Source: Nakamurella silvestris | GTDB lineage: Bacteria; Actinomycetota; Actinomycetes; Mycobacteriales; Nakamurellaceae | DNA length: 64,000 bases | Assembly: GCA_003576535.1 (NCBI GenBank) | Contig: QXCQ01000123.1 | Span: 266-64,265 of the forward strand | Direction: 5' to 3' | Shown: in pieces, positions 56,101 to 64,000 of the stretch | Layout: each line of letters opens with the position of its first letter | Numbering within the stretch: the first letter of the stretch is position 1 | Translations under genes and position numbers: made by a program | Notes under the pieces: generated by a model | The model's database searches: none | The model's input: only the letters and a program-made list of their open reading frames with translations | What the model was told of the DNA's origin: nothing

Positions 56101-57348
56101 GTGACATCCGTGACCAACACCACCCCGTCGAACGCGGGGCAGACCGCCCCCGAGCCGAAGGTGGGTATCAGCTCCCCCATTCTGGCAGGTGTCGTCACCG
56201 CCATCGTCGGCTTCACCTCCGCGTTCACCGTGGTCCTGGCCGGACTCAAGGCGGTGGGTGCCTCCGACGCCCAGGCCGCCTCCGGTCTCTTCGTGGTCTG
56301 CATGACCATGGGCGCGGGCTGCATGATCTTCTCCTTCAAGTACAAGATGCCGATCACGATGGCCTGGTCCACCCCCGGGGCGGCCCTGCTCGCCGCCGCC
56401 TCGGTGCCGACCGCCGGTTACTCCAGTTCGGTGGGGGCGTTCATCCTGGCCGGCCTGTTGATCCTGGCCACCGGCCTGATCAAACCCCTCGGCCGATGGG
56501 TGGCCGCCATCCCGGCCTCCCTGGCCAATGCCATGCTCGCCGGCGTGCTGCTGACCCTGTGCGTCCAGCCCTTCGCCGCCCTCCAGGGCCAACCCGCGGC
56601 CGTCGCCCCGGTGGTCATCGCCTGGCTGGTGCTGCTCAAGTACGCGCGCCGCTGGGCCGTGCCGGGTGCCTTCCTCGTTGCGCTGATCGTCATCGTGGTC
56701 TCCGGGGCCCTGAGCAACGTCGACACCACCCAGCTGGCCCCGACCGTCGTCTGGACCAGCCCGACCTTCAACCTGGCGACCATGATCGCCATCGCCCTTC
56801 CCCTCTTCCTGGTGACCATGACCAGCCAGAACATCCCGGGCATCGCGGTGCTGGCCTCCTTCGGCTACCGCCCGCCGGTCGGCCCGCCGCTGATCTACAC
56901 CGGCGGTGTCACGGCGGCCACCGGAGCCCTCGGCGGTTTCGCGATCAACCTCGGAGCCCTCTCGGCAGCCATCGCCGCCGGCCCCTCCTCCCACCCTGAC
57001 CCGAGCCGGCGCTGGATCGCCGGGGTCAGCACCGGCGTCGTCTACTGGATCTTCGGTCCGCTCTCGGCCGCCGTCGCCGCCATCGCCCTCGCTGCCCCGG
57101 CCGGCGTCATCCCCGCCATCGCCGGTCTGGCCCTGATCGGCGCCTTCGCCAACGCCGCCGCCTCCGCCCTGGGCGACCCGGACCACCGCGAAGCGGCCGC
57201 CATCACCTTCCTCGTCGCCGCCTCCGGGGTCAGCTTCTTCCACGTCGGTGCCGCCTTCTGGGCCCTGATCGCCGGCGGGATCTACCTGGCCGTCATGCGG
57301 CTCCCCGGTCTGAACCTGCCCACCTTCGCCGGTCGAACCAAGGGCTGA
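56101..57348 (+). CDS. benE: BenE-family benzoate/proton symporter
   Basis: 415 residues from GTG 56101, with AGGAG upstream. About eleven to twelve hydrophobic helices; signature segments include VTAIVGFTSAFTVVLAGLKAVGAS, MAWSTPGAALLAA, TSQNIPGIAVLASFGYRPP and GFAINLGALSAAIAAGP. BenE proteins import benzoate or similar aromatic acids with protons across the cell membrane. No benzoate catabolic genes are in this window. Probably controlled by the divergent XRE-cupin protein. Confidence 0.93.
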   Translation: MTSVTNTTPSNAGQTAPEPKVGISSPILAGVVTAIVGFTSAFTVVLAGLKAVGASDAQAASGLFVVCMTMGAGCMIFSFKYKMPITMAWSTPGAALLAAASVPTAGYSSSVGAFILAGLLILATGLIKPLGRWVAAIPASLANAMLAGVLLTLCVQPFAALQGQPAAVAPVVIAWLVLLKYARRWAVPGAFLVALIVIVVSGALSNVDTTQLAPTVVWTSPTFNLATMIAIALPLFLVTMTSQNIPGIAVLASFGYRPPVGPPLIYTGGVTAATGALGGFAINLGALSAAIAAGPSSHPDPSRRWIAGVSTGVVYWIFGPLSAAVAAIALAAPAGVIPAIAGLALIGAFANAAASALGDPDHREAAAITFLVAASGVSFFHVGAAFWALIAGGIYLAVMRLPGLNLPTFAGRTKG

Positions 57349-57476
57349 TGTTCCGGGCAACTCCGGGCCGATAAACTGCCACTGCCCGGAGTGCTCGCCG
57401 AGGCGCGCCCGCATGCCGCGGGGAGTCGGCCACGGACGAGCGCCCACTGAAAGACAACCGAAAGGCCCCCAAGGTT

Positions 57477-58700
57477 ATGACCGTGCGCAAGGTCGCCCTG
57501 CTCACCGCTGGTGGTTTCGCCCCCTGTTTGTCCTCCGCCGTCGGCGGCCTGATCGAGCGATACACCGAGATCGCCCCCGACGTCGAGATCATCGCCTACA
57601 AGCACGGCTACCAGGGCCTGCTCTCCGGCGACTACATCACCGTCACCCCGGAGATCCGTGCCAAGGCCGGCGTCCTGCACCGCTTCGGCGGATCCCCGGT
57701 CGGCAACTCCCGGGTCAAGCTGACCAACGCCAAGGATCTCGTCAAGCGCGGTCTGGTCAAGGAAGGTGAGAACCCGCTGCAGGTGGCCGCCGAGCGTCTG
57801 ACCGCCGACGGCGTCGACGTCCTGCACACCATCGGTGGCGACGACACGAACACCACCGCCGCCGATCTGGCCGCCTTCCTGGCCGAGAACGACTACGCGC
57901 TGACGGTGGTCGGTCTGCCGAAGACCATCGACAACGACGTCATCCCGATCAAGCAGTCCCTCGGGGCCTGGACCGCCGCCGAGGAAGGTGCCGGGTTCGC
58001 CCGCAACATCATCGGCGAGCACAACTCCGGTTCCCGGATGCTCATCGTGCACGAGGTCATGGGCCGTCACTGCGGTTGGCTGACCGCCGCCACCGCGCTG
58101 GAGTACCGCAAGTGGCTCGACACCCAGGAGTTCCTCCCGGAGATCGGGCTCTCCAAGGAAGCCTGGGACGTCCACGCCGTCTACCTGCCCGAGGCCGAGT
58201 TCGACCTCGAGGTCGAAGCCGCCCGTCTGCGCGAGATCATGGACCGGGTCGGCAATGTCACGATCTTCCTGTCCGAAGGTGCCGGGATGGACACGATCGT
58301 GGCCCAGTTGGAGGCCTCGGGCCAGGAGGTCGGACGTGACCCCTTCGGCCACGTCAAGCTCGACACGATCAACCCGGGTGCCTGGTTCGCCAAGCAGTTC
58401 GCCGAGCGACTCGGTGCCGAGAAGGTCATGGTGCAGAAGTCGGGCTACTACTCCCGCGCCGCCGCGGCCAACGCCGAGGACCTGCGCCTGATCAAGTCGA
58501 TGACCGACTACGCCGTGGAGTGCGCCCTGCGGGCCGAGTCCGGCTGCATCGGCCACGACGAGGAGCAGGGCAACCGCCTGCGCGCCATCGAGTTCTCCCG
58601 CCTCAAGGGCGGGAAGGCCTTCGACATCACTACCGACTGGTTCACCGGCCTGCTCGAGCAGATCGGCCAGCCGGAGCCGAAGGCCGCTGCCGCCCACTGA
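57477..58700 (+). CDS. pfp: Pyrophosphate-dependent 6-phosphofructokinase
   Basis: 407 residues from ATG 57477. VALLTAGGFAPCLSS, GGSPVGNSRVKLTN, GGDDTNTTA (GGDD at 120-123) and PKTIDND (148-154) are diagnostic: Asp in GGDD and Lys in PKTIDND mark PPi use in place of ATP. MGRHCGWL, EGAGMDTIVAQL, VQKSGYYSRAAAAN follow. It catalyses reversible fructose-6-phosphate/fructose-1,6-bisphosphate interconversion in glycolysis. Length and sequence closely recall the Propionibacterium enzyme. Confidence 0.95.
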   Translation: MTVRKVALLTAGGFAPCLSSAVGGLIERYTEIAPDVEIIAYKHGYQGLLSGDYITVTPEIRAKAGVLHRFGGSPVGNSRVKLTNAKDLVKRGLVKEGENPLQVAAERLTADGVDVLHTIGGDDTNTTAADLAAFLAENDYALTVVGLPKTIDNDVIPIKQSLGAWTAAEEGAGFARNIIGEHNSGSRMLIVHEVMGRHCGWLTAATALEYRKWLDTQEFLPEIGLSKEAWDVHAVYLPEAEFDLEVEAARLREIMDRVGNVTIFLSEGAGMDTIVAQLEASGQEVGRDPFGHVKLDTINPGAWFAKQFAERLGAEKVMVQKSGYYSRAAAANAEDLRLIKSMTDYAVECALRAESGCIGHDEEQGNRLRAIEFSRLKGGKAFDITTDWFTGLLEQIGQPEPKAAAAH

Positions 58701-58708
58701 TCCGCGTT

Positions 58709-58748
58709 CTCAGCGGTGCTCTTCCGGCATCGGAAGGGCACCGCTGAG
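58709..58748. terminator. Bidirectional terminator between pfp and the esterase gene
   Basis: CTCAGCGGTGCTCTTCCG (58709-58726) pairs with 58731-58748 around a GCAT loop with one G-U pair. It lies between the convergent ends of pfp (+) and the esterase (-). No long T-run on either side, but the stem is very stable. Confidence 0.8.
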
Positions 58749-58753
58749 GGGGG

Positions 58754-59653
58754 TCAGGAACCACCCAGATGTGTTCCCAGGAAACGCATCTGGGCCGGTG
58801 CCATCCGATTCGCGAAGGCGTCGGTATGGGCACCGGCCGAGATCTCGCCGTCCGGACGCGGACTGATCGCGGCGAAGAGTTTCTCCGTCATCCCGGCGAA
58901 CGGGTCGTCGCGTCCGCACTGCAGTTGAATGCCGATACCGGCGAGCCGATCCAGCCGGTCGAAGACGTTGTGTGCGGCGAAATCCTCCGCCCCGTCGAAG
59001 GAACCGGCCGAGGAACTCGGGTAGTCGACAAAGACTGCAGGGCTGACGGCAGAGACCGCGGCCACCTTCTGCGCCCCCCATTGCTCGGCCAGCAGCAGCC
59101 CACCGTAGGACCCCATCGAGAATCCCCCGAAGGCGATCCGGTCGGTCCGCAGCCCCTGCCCGGCCAACAACGGCAGCACCTCCTGCTGGATCATCCGGCC
59201 GGGATCGTCGGTGGCACCGGACCCCAAGACCCTGGGGTGCCAGTAGGTCTCGTCACCGTCGACACCCACGATCGCAAAAGGCGGCACCCCGTCGGCGACG
59301 GCGGCCGCCAGGAACTTGTCCAGATGGGCGCTCAGAACCGATCTGTTGGTACCGCCCCGCCCGTGCAGGTACACCGCCAGCGGCAACGGATCATCCGGGT
59401 GTCCGGGCGGTCGCAGCAGCGTCCACCCGACGGTCTTGTTCCGGGCCGTGGACTCGACAGTGCCCGAGGTGACCGGTCCCGAAGCGATGTCCGGCACCTC
59501 CCCGGCTCCCCCGTCCAGTCCCAGGGTCTCGTTGACCCAGCGTCTCCCGGGCAACACATCTGCCTCGACCAGGCCGAACCCCACACCCCCGGCCAGCGCC
59601 ACGGCCCCGCCGCTGATCAGCAATCTCCTGCGTGTGATCCCCATGGAACTCAC
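58754..59653 (-). CDS. Exported (Tat) esterase-like alpha/beta hydrolase
   Basis: 299 residues from GTG 59653, or 296 from ATG 59644; neither has a clear ribosome site. MGITRRRLLISGGAVALAGGVGFG is a twin-arginine signal. Mature domain: YLHGRGGTN oxyanion loop, GFSMGSYGGLLLAEQ nucleophile elbow with Ser, DDPF and GAHTDAFANR near the end supplying Asp and His. Resembles the esterase D/antigen 85-like group. Likely acts on cell-envelope or external esters; a mycolyltransferase role is not shown. Confidence 0.85.
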   Translation of the reverse strand: MSSMGITRRRLLISGGAVALAGGVGFGLVEADVLPGRRWVNETLGLDGGAGEVPDIASGPVTSGTVESTARNKTVGWTLLRPPGHPDDPLPLAVYLHGRGGTNRSVLSAHLDKFLAAAVADGVPPFAIVGVDGDETYWHPRVLGSGATDDPGRMIQQEVLPLLAGQGLRTDRIAFGGFSMGSYGGLLLAEQWGAQKVAAVSAVSPAVFVDYPSSSAGSFDGAEDFAAHNVFDRLDRLAGIGIQLQCGRDDPFAGMTEKLFAAISPRPDGEISAGAHTDAFANRMAPAQMRFLGTHLGGS

Positions 59654-59745
59654 AGACGCCCCGGGGCGGATGCGGTTGCCCCGTCCGCCGACGAAGTCGA
59701 AAAACCTGGTGACAACACCGGCCGCTGTGCGGCAGGGTGGAGGTC

Positions 59746-60999
59746 GTGACCGATATCGAGAACCGCGGGCCGAGCAGCTTCCACACCGCCGGAAACCCCC
59801 TGACCGTGCGACCGTTGACCGAGGCGGACCGCGATGACGCGATCCGGCTGGACGGCACGGCCTTCCTGGGTTCCACCCCGCCGGACTTCCTCACCGACTT
59901 CGTCATCCCGACCCTGGAGATCGAGCGCTACACCGGCGTTTTCGACGACTCCGAGCTGGTCGGCGTGGCCGGGATCTTCACCAAGGACATCACCTTCCCC
60001 GGCGGTCGGCAGGTGCCTTTCGCCGGGGTCACCTGGGTGGGAGTGAAACCGGGATACACCGGCCGAGGCATCCTGCGCAGCCTGATGACGGACCAGCTGC
60101 ACGGCTTGCACACCCGTGGCCAGGAGCCGGTTGCCCTGCTCACCGCCAGCGAGTCCGGCATCTACGGCCGGTTCGGGTACGGCATGGCCACCAGGAACGC
60201 GAGTTTCGAGATCCCCAGCGGGACGGCGTTCAAGACCGACCCGCCACGCGGGACGGTCAAGCAGATCCCCCGGGAACAGGCGCTGCCGCATCTCAAGGAG
60301 ATCCACCGCCGGGTGGCCGCCGTGAGTCCCGGCTACCTCAGCCGTCCCGAGTCCATCTGGAGTCTGCTCTACTCCGATCACGAGATCTACCGATCCGGCC
60401 GGTCGACCCTGGAGTTCGCCGTGCACGCCGACGGTTTCCTGGCCTTCCGCACCAAGGGGAACTTCGACGAGCGCGGCCCACGCGGGGAACTCCTGGTCCA
60501 CGAGCTCTGCGCCGCGACACCGGAGGCCCGCGCCGCCTTGTGGCGTCATGTGCTCGACTACTCGTTGGTACGCGAGATCATCTACCCCCGTGGCAGTGTC
60601 GACGAGATGTTGCAGGACCTCGTGGTCGACCCGCGGGCCCTCAAGACCTCCACCCGGGACCACCTGTGGCTGCGGATCGTCGATCTCGACCGGACCGTCC
60701 CCTTGCGTTCCTACAGCGCCGCAGCGGATGTGGTGGTCCGGGTGGTCGACACCTTCTGCCCGTGGAACGACGGCACCTGGGCCCTGTCGCTGGGGCCGAC
60801 GGGCGGCACCGCCGTACGCACCTCGGACCCCGAGCAGATCACCCTGGACATCACCGACCTGGCCGCCACCTTCCTCGGTGACGTCCGGCTCGCCCGGTTC
60901 GCCGCAGCCGGCCGGGTGACCGGCGACGCCGGGGCCATCAGGGCCCTCGATCTGGCCCTGTCCACCCCGCTGGCCCCCTGGTCGCCCGAGGGGTTCTAG
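59746..60999 (+). CDS. eis: GNAT acetyltransferase, Eis family
   Basis: 417 residues from GTG 59746; GTG 59737 is the other option and puts the GGTGGAGG sequence inside the gene, while 59746 leaves very short spacing. Eis pattern: VRPLTEADRDDAIRLDGTAF, WVGVKPGYTGRGILRSLMTDQLHGLHTRGQEPVALLTASESGIYGRFGYG, a second GNAT-like middle and SCP2-like C-terminal domain ending STPLAPWSPEGF, where the free C-terminus serves in catalysis. Known Eis enzymes multi-acetylate aminoglycosides and lysines. Native substrate here unknown. Confidence 0.92.
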   Translation: MTDIENRGPSSFHTAGNPLTVRPLTEADRDDAIRLDGTAFLGSTPPDFLTDFVIPTLEIERYTGVFDDSELVGVAGIFTKDITFPGGRQVPFAGVTWVGVKPGYTGRGILRSLMTDQLHGLHTRGQEPVALLTASESGIYGRFGYGMATRNASFEIPSGTAFKTDPPRGTVKQIPREQALPHLKEIHRRVAAVSPGYLSRPESIWSLLYSDHEIYRSGRSTLEFAVHADGFLAFRTKGNFDERGPRGELLVHELCAATPEARAALWRHVLDYSLVREIIYPRGSVDEMLQDLVVDPRALKTSTRDHLWLRIVDLDRTVPLRSYSAAADVVVRVVDTFCPWNDGTWALSLGPTGGTAVRTSDPEQITLDITDLAATFLGDVRLARFAAAGRVTGDAGAIRALDLALSTPLAPWSPEGF

Positions 61000-61058
61000 G
61001 CAGTTGTCCCGCTGTGGCGGCCCCTGGGCGGCGGGCCGGTAGGGCAGTATCTACAGCT

Positions 61059-61820
61059 ATGAGTCCCAGCCCCGACGACGCACGACCGGCCACCGCGGAA
61101 CCGGCGGCCGGTCAGCCGAGGCGGCGGCGGGCGGCGCGCCGTGAACAGGGGCCTCCGGTGGTGCACACCGAACAGGCCCCTGCATCCCCGGCACAGGCAC
61201 CTGCTGCTCCGGCGGCTCGGGTGCCGGAGACCGTTGCCGCACCGAAGGCCCGGCACGCGGCCGAGGATCGCCCCGAGGTCCAGCCGGACAAGACCGGCCG
61301 GCCCAAGCGCAAACCGCGTCACCGTGCCCGGCAGACGGACAGCGCGGCGGAGAGCGCGGGGCCGGACAGCGTTCCCACGCCGCCGGAGGTGGTCGCGCCG
61401 GCCGCCGAGCAACCGCAACGTCGTAGTCGGCTCCGCGACCGGTCCCACGGCGAACGACCCCACGGCGACCGGGACCGGCGTCCTGTGCGGGAGACCGCCG
61501 CCCCCGAGCCCGCGCGAACCCCGCCCCCGCCGGCCCGACCGGAACACGCGGAGGCACCGTCACGTCCGCGGGACCGTCGGGCCGAGATCGCCGAGCGCGC
61601 CCTGCGCAACCTGGTGTCCACCCGCAGCTCCCAGGTGACCTGGCCGGCGTCGATCCGGGCGCGGGACTACGCCGCCCCGACCGCGGCCGACCTGGCCGCG
61701 GCAGCCGAGGAGGTCGTCATCGTGCAGCGTCACTACACTCCGGCGGAACCGTTGCAGGGCAAGGGCCGCGCACGGCCGGAGGCACCGCTGGGGCGCTCGC
61801 AGAACAAGCGCGGCAACTAG
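61059..61820 (+). CDS. Disordered Pro/Arg-rich protein of unknown function
   Basis: 253 residues from ATG 61059; no strong ribosome site. The first 180 residues are low-complexity Pro/Ala/Arg/Glu. The C-terminal 70 (RAEIAERALRNLVSTRSSQVTWPASIRARDYAAPTAADLAAAAEEVVIVQRHYTP) looks folded and is the likely conserved part. Function unknown; strong codon bias and no competing frame support it as real. A palindromic repeat follows the stop. Confidence 0.75.
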   Translation: MSPSPDDARPATAEPAAGQPRRRRAARREQGPPVVHTEQAPASPAQAPAAPAARVPETVAAPKARHAAEDRPEVQPDKTGRPKRKPRHRARQTDSAAESAGPDSVPTPPEVVAPAAEQPQRRSRLRDRSHGERPHGDRDRRPVRETAAPEPARTPPPPARPEHAEAPSRPRDRRAEIAERALRNLVSTRSSQVTWPASIRARDYAAPTAADLAAAAEEVVIVQRHYTPAEPLQGKGRARPEAPLGRSQNKRGN

Positions 61821-61832
61821 CCACCCGCCCGA

Positions 61833-61894
61833 GCCGCGCTCCTTCCCGACTTCCGCGCGCGATGCAGCGAGCGCGATTGTCGGGAAGGAGCGCG
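61833..61894. repeat. Interspersed palindromic repeat, copy 2
   Basis: CCGCGCTCCTTCCCGAC (61833-61849) pairs perfectly with 61878-61894 around a 28-nt centre with its own CGCGC/GCGCG stem. Compared with the copy at 2915-2978, a G-C pair is replaced by T-A on both arms, so pairing is preserved. It lies between two convergent genes and may act as a terminator. Confidence 0.85.
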
Positions 61895-61909
61895 GTCAGC
61901 ACAAACAGG

Positions 61910-62395
61910 TCAGACCTTCTTCGGCTCCGCCGGCAGCACCTGACCACGCGGGTCGGCCTCGTAGGCGGCGACCATGTCGATCCGACGCTGGTGACGGGGA
62001 TCCTCGGAGAACGGGGTGTCGACGAAGATCTGGATCAGTTCCAGGGCCACGGCCTCCTCGTGCATCCGCGCACCGACGGCCACAACGTTGGCGTTGTTGT
62101 GCTGGCGGCCCAGGGCCGCGGTGTCCTTGGACCAGGCCAGAGCGGCCCGGACGCCGGCGACCTTGTTGGCGGCGATCTGCTCGCCGTTGCCGGAGCCACC
62201 GATCACCACACCCAGGCTGCCCGGGTCGGAGACCACCAGACGGCCGGTCTCCAGGCAGAACGGCGGGTAGTCGTCCACGGCGTCGTAGACGTGCGGGCCG
62301 ACGTCGGTGACGTCATGGCCGAGGGAGGTCAGGTGTGCGGCGGCGGCATTCTTCAACTCGAAGCCGGCGTGGTCGGAGCCCAGGTAGATACGCAT
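61910..62395 (-). CDS. rpiB: Ribose-5-phosphate isomerase B
   Basis: 161 residues. RIYLGSDHAGFELKN, ALIGGSGNGEQIAANK-type segment (VVIGGSGNGEQIAANKVAGVRAAL), RQHNNANVVAVGARM are RpiB hallmarks. It interconverts ribose-5-P and ribulose-5-P in the pentose phosphate pathway. Near the DsbA-like gene, as in mycobacteria. Confidence 0.97.
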   Translation of the reverse strand: MRIYLGSDHAGFELKNAAAAHLTSLGHDVTDVGPHVYDAVDDYPPFCLETGRLVVSDPGSLGVVIGGSGNGEQIAANKVAGVRAALAWSKDTAALGRQHNNANVVAVGARMHEEAVALELIQIFVDTPFSEDPRHQRRIDMVAAYEADPRGQVLPAEPKKV

Positions 62396-62508
62396 GACGC
62401 TGATTCTGTCAGGCTCGGCCGGTCAGTCCCAGCCGGACCCGGCACCCCGGCCACCACGCCGACCCTCGCCCGAGCACCCGAGGCGCGCACCCACCGAAGG
62501 ACGCCGGC

Positions 62509-63015
62509 TCAGGGCACCACCAGGACCGGGAACTTCTGTGCGGCGACGACGGAACGGGACACCGATCCCGAGGCCATCCGGTGCAGGAAGTCGGCGAAAC
62601 CCTTGTGCTTCTTGCCGACCACCACACACGCGGCGTCGATCTCCTCCGCGATCCGCAGCAGCTCGACCGAGGGCTCCCCCGTCACCGTCTGCAGTTCCCA
62701 GTCCACACCGTCGACGTCCCCGCAGTCGATGAGCGCGGCCCGCAGGTCGGCGTCGATGGCCGCCTCGCTCTCACCGTTGAGCAGGGTCTCGTCCTGCATC
62801 GGGACGTACCCCTCCACCATCGGCAGCACCCGCTTCTCCACGTGCAGGACGACCAGGGAACGGCCGAGGCTGCGGGCGAGGAAGACGGCGGCGCGCAGGG
62901 GTCTGCCGCAGGCGGGGACATCGTCCACCCCGACGATCACCGGCCCCGGCCGCAGGTCGGTGGGAAGCGGGATCCCGGTCGGGCTCACACCCGGTACCGC
63001 AGCTTGGTCCGTCAT
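62509..63015 (-). CDS. Universal stress protein
   Basis: 168 residues from ATG 63015, preceded by AAGGAG. PVIVGVDDVPACGRPLRAAVFLARSLGRSLVVLHV is the UspA beginning and CVVVGKKHKGFADFLHRMASGSVSRSVVAAQKFPVLVV the nucleotide-binding end, with GS...S-R-S...PVLVV instead of the fully canonical G-x2-G-x9-G(S/T). Probably adenine nucleotide binding and stress-related. An upstream GTG at 63108 was rejected for lack of a ribosome site. Confidence 0.9.
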   Translation of the reverse strand: MTDQAAVPGVSPTGIPLPTDLRPGPVIVGVDDVPACGRPLRAAVFLARSLGRSLVVLHVEKRVLPMVEGYVPMQDETLLNGESEAAIDADLRAALIDCGDVDGVDWELQTVTGEPSVELLRIAEEIDAACVVVGKKHKGFADFLHRMASGSVSRSVVAAQKFPVLVVP

Positions 63016-63165
63016 GTCGGTCACTCCTTCACGGATCGCCACCGGCCCGACGCACGGACGGACCGCTCTAGGTCCACCGTGGCACAGCCGGCGGCGATCC
63101 GCAGCCACCGAAGGCGGCGATTTGTCGGATCCGTGTGAAGATCGCGGCCGATCGCCGGGCGCAGC

Positions 63166-63810
63166 TCAGTCGAAACGCGGGTCCTCGGTCCGGGCGCGCT
63201 TCAGCTCGAAGAAGTACGGGTTGGAGGCCAGCACGACGGTGGCGTCCCACAGGACACCGGCATCCTCGCCGCGCGGGATGCGGGTGATCACCGGGCCGAA
63301 GAAGGCAACGTCGTTGACGTGGATGGTCGGGGTCCCGACGTCGGGGCCGACCTTGTCCATCCCGGCGTGGTGGCTGACGCGCAGAGCCTCGTCGTAGTCG
63401 GTGGAATCGGCGGCCTCGGCCAGTTCGGCGGGCAGGCCGAGGTCGGCGAGGGACTGGGCGATGACCTCCGGCAGGTTCTTGTTGCCCTCGTTGTGGATCT
63501 TGGTGCCCATGGCCGTGTAGAGGTCGGGCAGAATGCCGTCACCCTTGAGCGCAGCTGCGGCGATGGCAACCCGCACCGGCCCCCAGGCCTTCTCCATCAG
63601 GGCGCGGTACTCCGGCGGCAGGTCCTGGCCCTCGTTGAGGACGGCCAGGCTCATCACGTGGAACTCGACGTCGATGTCGCGGACCTTCTCGACCTCGAGG
63701 ATCCACCGGGAGGTCACCCAGCAGAAGGGGCACAGCGGGTCGAACCAGAAACCGGCCTTGTTGCGGGTCGTCTCGACCCCGGACGCGGCGGCGGTGTCTA
63801 CCTGGGACAT
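63166..63810 (-). CDS. DsbA-family oxidoreductase (mycothiol-dependent, Rv2466c-like)
   Basis: 214 residues. [20 protein letters not shown] holds a CPFC active site (27-30), inserted helical domain, and cis-Pro TPTIHV before the final helix. The form matches the actinobacterial DsbA-like reductases exemplified by Rv2466c, which use mycothiol and have CPWC; here Trp is replaced by Phe. It is cytoplasmic, with no signal. Location near rpiB repeats the mycobacterial order. Start overlaps the stop of the preceding gene (TGATG). Confidence 0.87.
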   Translation of the reverse strand: MSQVDTAAASGVETTRNKAGFWFDPLCPFCWVTSRWILEVEKVRDIDVEFHVMSLAVLNEGQDLPPEYRALMEKAWGPVRVAIAAAALKGDGILPDLYTAMGTKIHNEGNKNLPEVIAQSLADLGLPAELAEAADSTDYDEALRVSHHAGMDKVGPDVGTPTIHVNDVAFFGPVITRIPRGEDAGVLWDATVVLASNPYFFELKRARTEDPRFD

Positions 63811-64000
63811 CAGTTCTCCTTATGACGATGGTCGAGCCACGGCCGGACGCCCAGCCGCTCGCGACGGTATCTCTTCTCGGCGGGGTCCTTCAGCGAGGGG
63901 CCCTCGTCGATGCGTTCAAGTCTTTCCTGCTGCGGTGACCAGCCCCGGCACCCCGGCTTCCCGGGCAGCAGAACTCTCACCGAGATGTTCAGCGCCGGGG
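63810..64000 (-). CDS. C-terminal end of an unknown gene coupled to the DsbA-like gene
   Basis: An open minus-strand frame enters at 64000 and stops at TGA 63812-63810, sharing a base with the dsbA-like ATG. Visible are about 62 residues: [43 protein letters not shown], basic and hydrophilic. No family recognised. Translational coupling suggests shared expression. Confidence 0.6.
   Translation of the reverse strand, partial: PALNISVRVLLPGKPGCRGWSPQQERLERIDEGPSLKDPAEKRYRRERLGVRPWLDHRHKEN

Noticed and set aside
55483-57447. A 654-codon minus frame covering both the XRE-cupin gene and benE antisense
   Set aside because: Only the last 183 codons code for a real protein. The remainder is a shadow of benE; the ribosome site is at 56034.
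57282-58697. Minus-strand frame opposite pfp
   Set aside because: The + strand encodes an unmistakable phosphofructokinase; the minus translation has no domain.

Overview
The window is high-GC DNA from an actinomycete. Supporting signs are GTG/TTG starts, very short intergenic gaps, a phage WhiB protein, a PPi-type phosphofructokinase of the kind seen in Propionibacteriaceae, an Eis-type acetyltransferase, and a DsbA-like protein next to rpiB as in mycobacteria and corynebacteria. The genus cannot be fixed from the sequence.

Layout. 1-3.36 kb is host: the N-terminal part of a secreted M14 zinc carboxypeptidase (-), a YdeI/OmpD-type protein (+), two palindromic elements, tRNA-Gly(TCC) (-) and tRNA-Pro(TGG) (+). 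From 3390 to 54315 lies one apparently complete prophage of about 50.9 kb, integrated in the 3' half of tRNA-Pro and bounded by a perfect 54-bp repeat (attL/attR). From 54.3 to 64 kb the host resumes: a small membrane protein, a deoxyribosyltransferase-like protein with a phage-type N-terminal zinc motif, an XRE-cupin regulator divergent from benE, a PPi-phosphofructokinase, a twin-arginine esterase, an Eis-like acetyltransferase, a disordered protein, RpiB, a universal stress protein, a DsbA-like protein and the end of one more gene.

The prophage is a contractile-tailed (myovirus-type) phage. Order on +: XRE and Xis-like regulators (3.8-4.3 kb); recombination and replication (YqaJ exonuclease, RecA-like ATPase with an altered Walker A, orphan methyltransferase, replication initiator with internal AT-rich iterons, loader-like protein, WhiB, HNH; 4.3-11.2 kb); small proteins; terminase, portal, MuF, protease/scaffold, decoration, capsid (13.9-24 kb); connector, sheath, tube, frameshifted chaperone, tape measure (24-33 kb); LysM, gpD-like, spike, gp25, gpJ and gpI baseplate proteins (33-37.4 kb); fibre, endolysin and holin, second fibre, lectin-like protein, secreted protein (37.4-43.5 kb).

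After a hairpin the strand flips to a mostly minus-strand accessory and immunity block (43.5-47.9 kb): an AT-rich two-gene membrane cassette, a HicAB toxin-antitoxin module, three unknown genes (two of them membrane proteins), an ImmA/IrrE-type protease and an XRE repressor. A divergent operator region leads to a Cro-like gene and an early array of small overlapping genes (48-52.6 kb), several joined by a repeated junction sequence. It ends with an ASCH protein, another XRE regulator and the tyrosine integrase beside attR.

Cargo genes sit between structural genes: a minus-strand membrane protein exactly between terS and terL, and a membrane-anchored PD-(D/E)XK-like protein between terL and portal. 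These, the AT-rich minus-strand cassettes and the junction-repeat array are the best places to look for undescribed functions.
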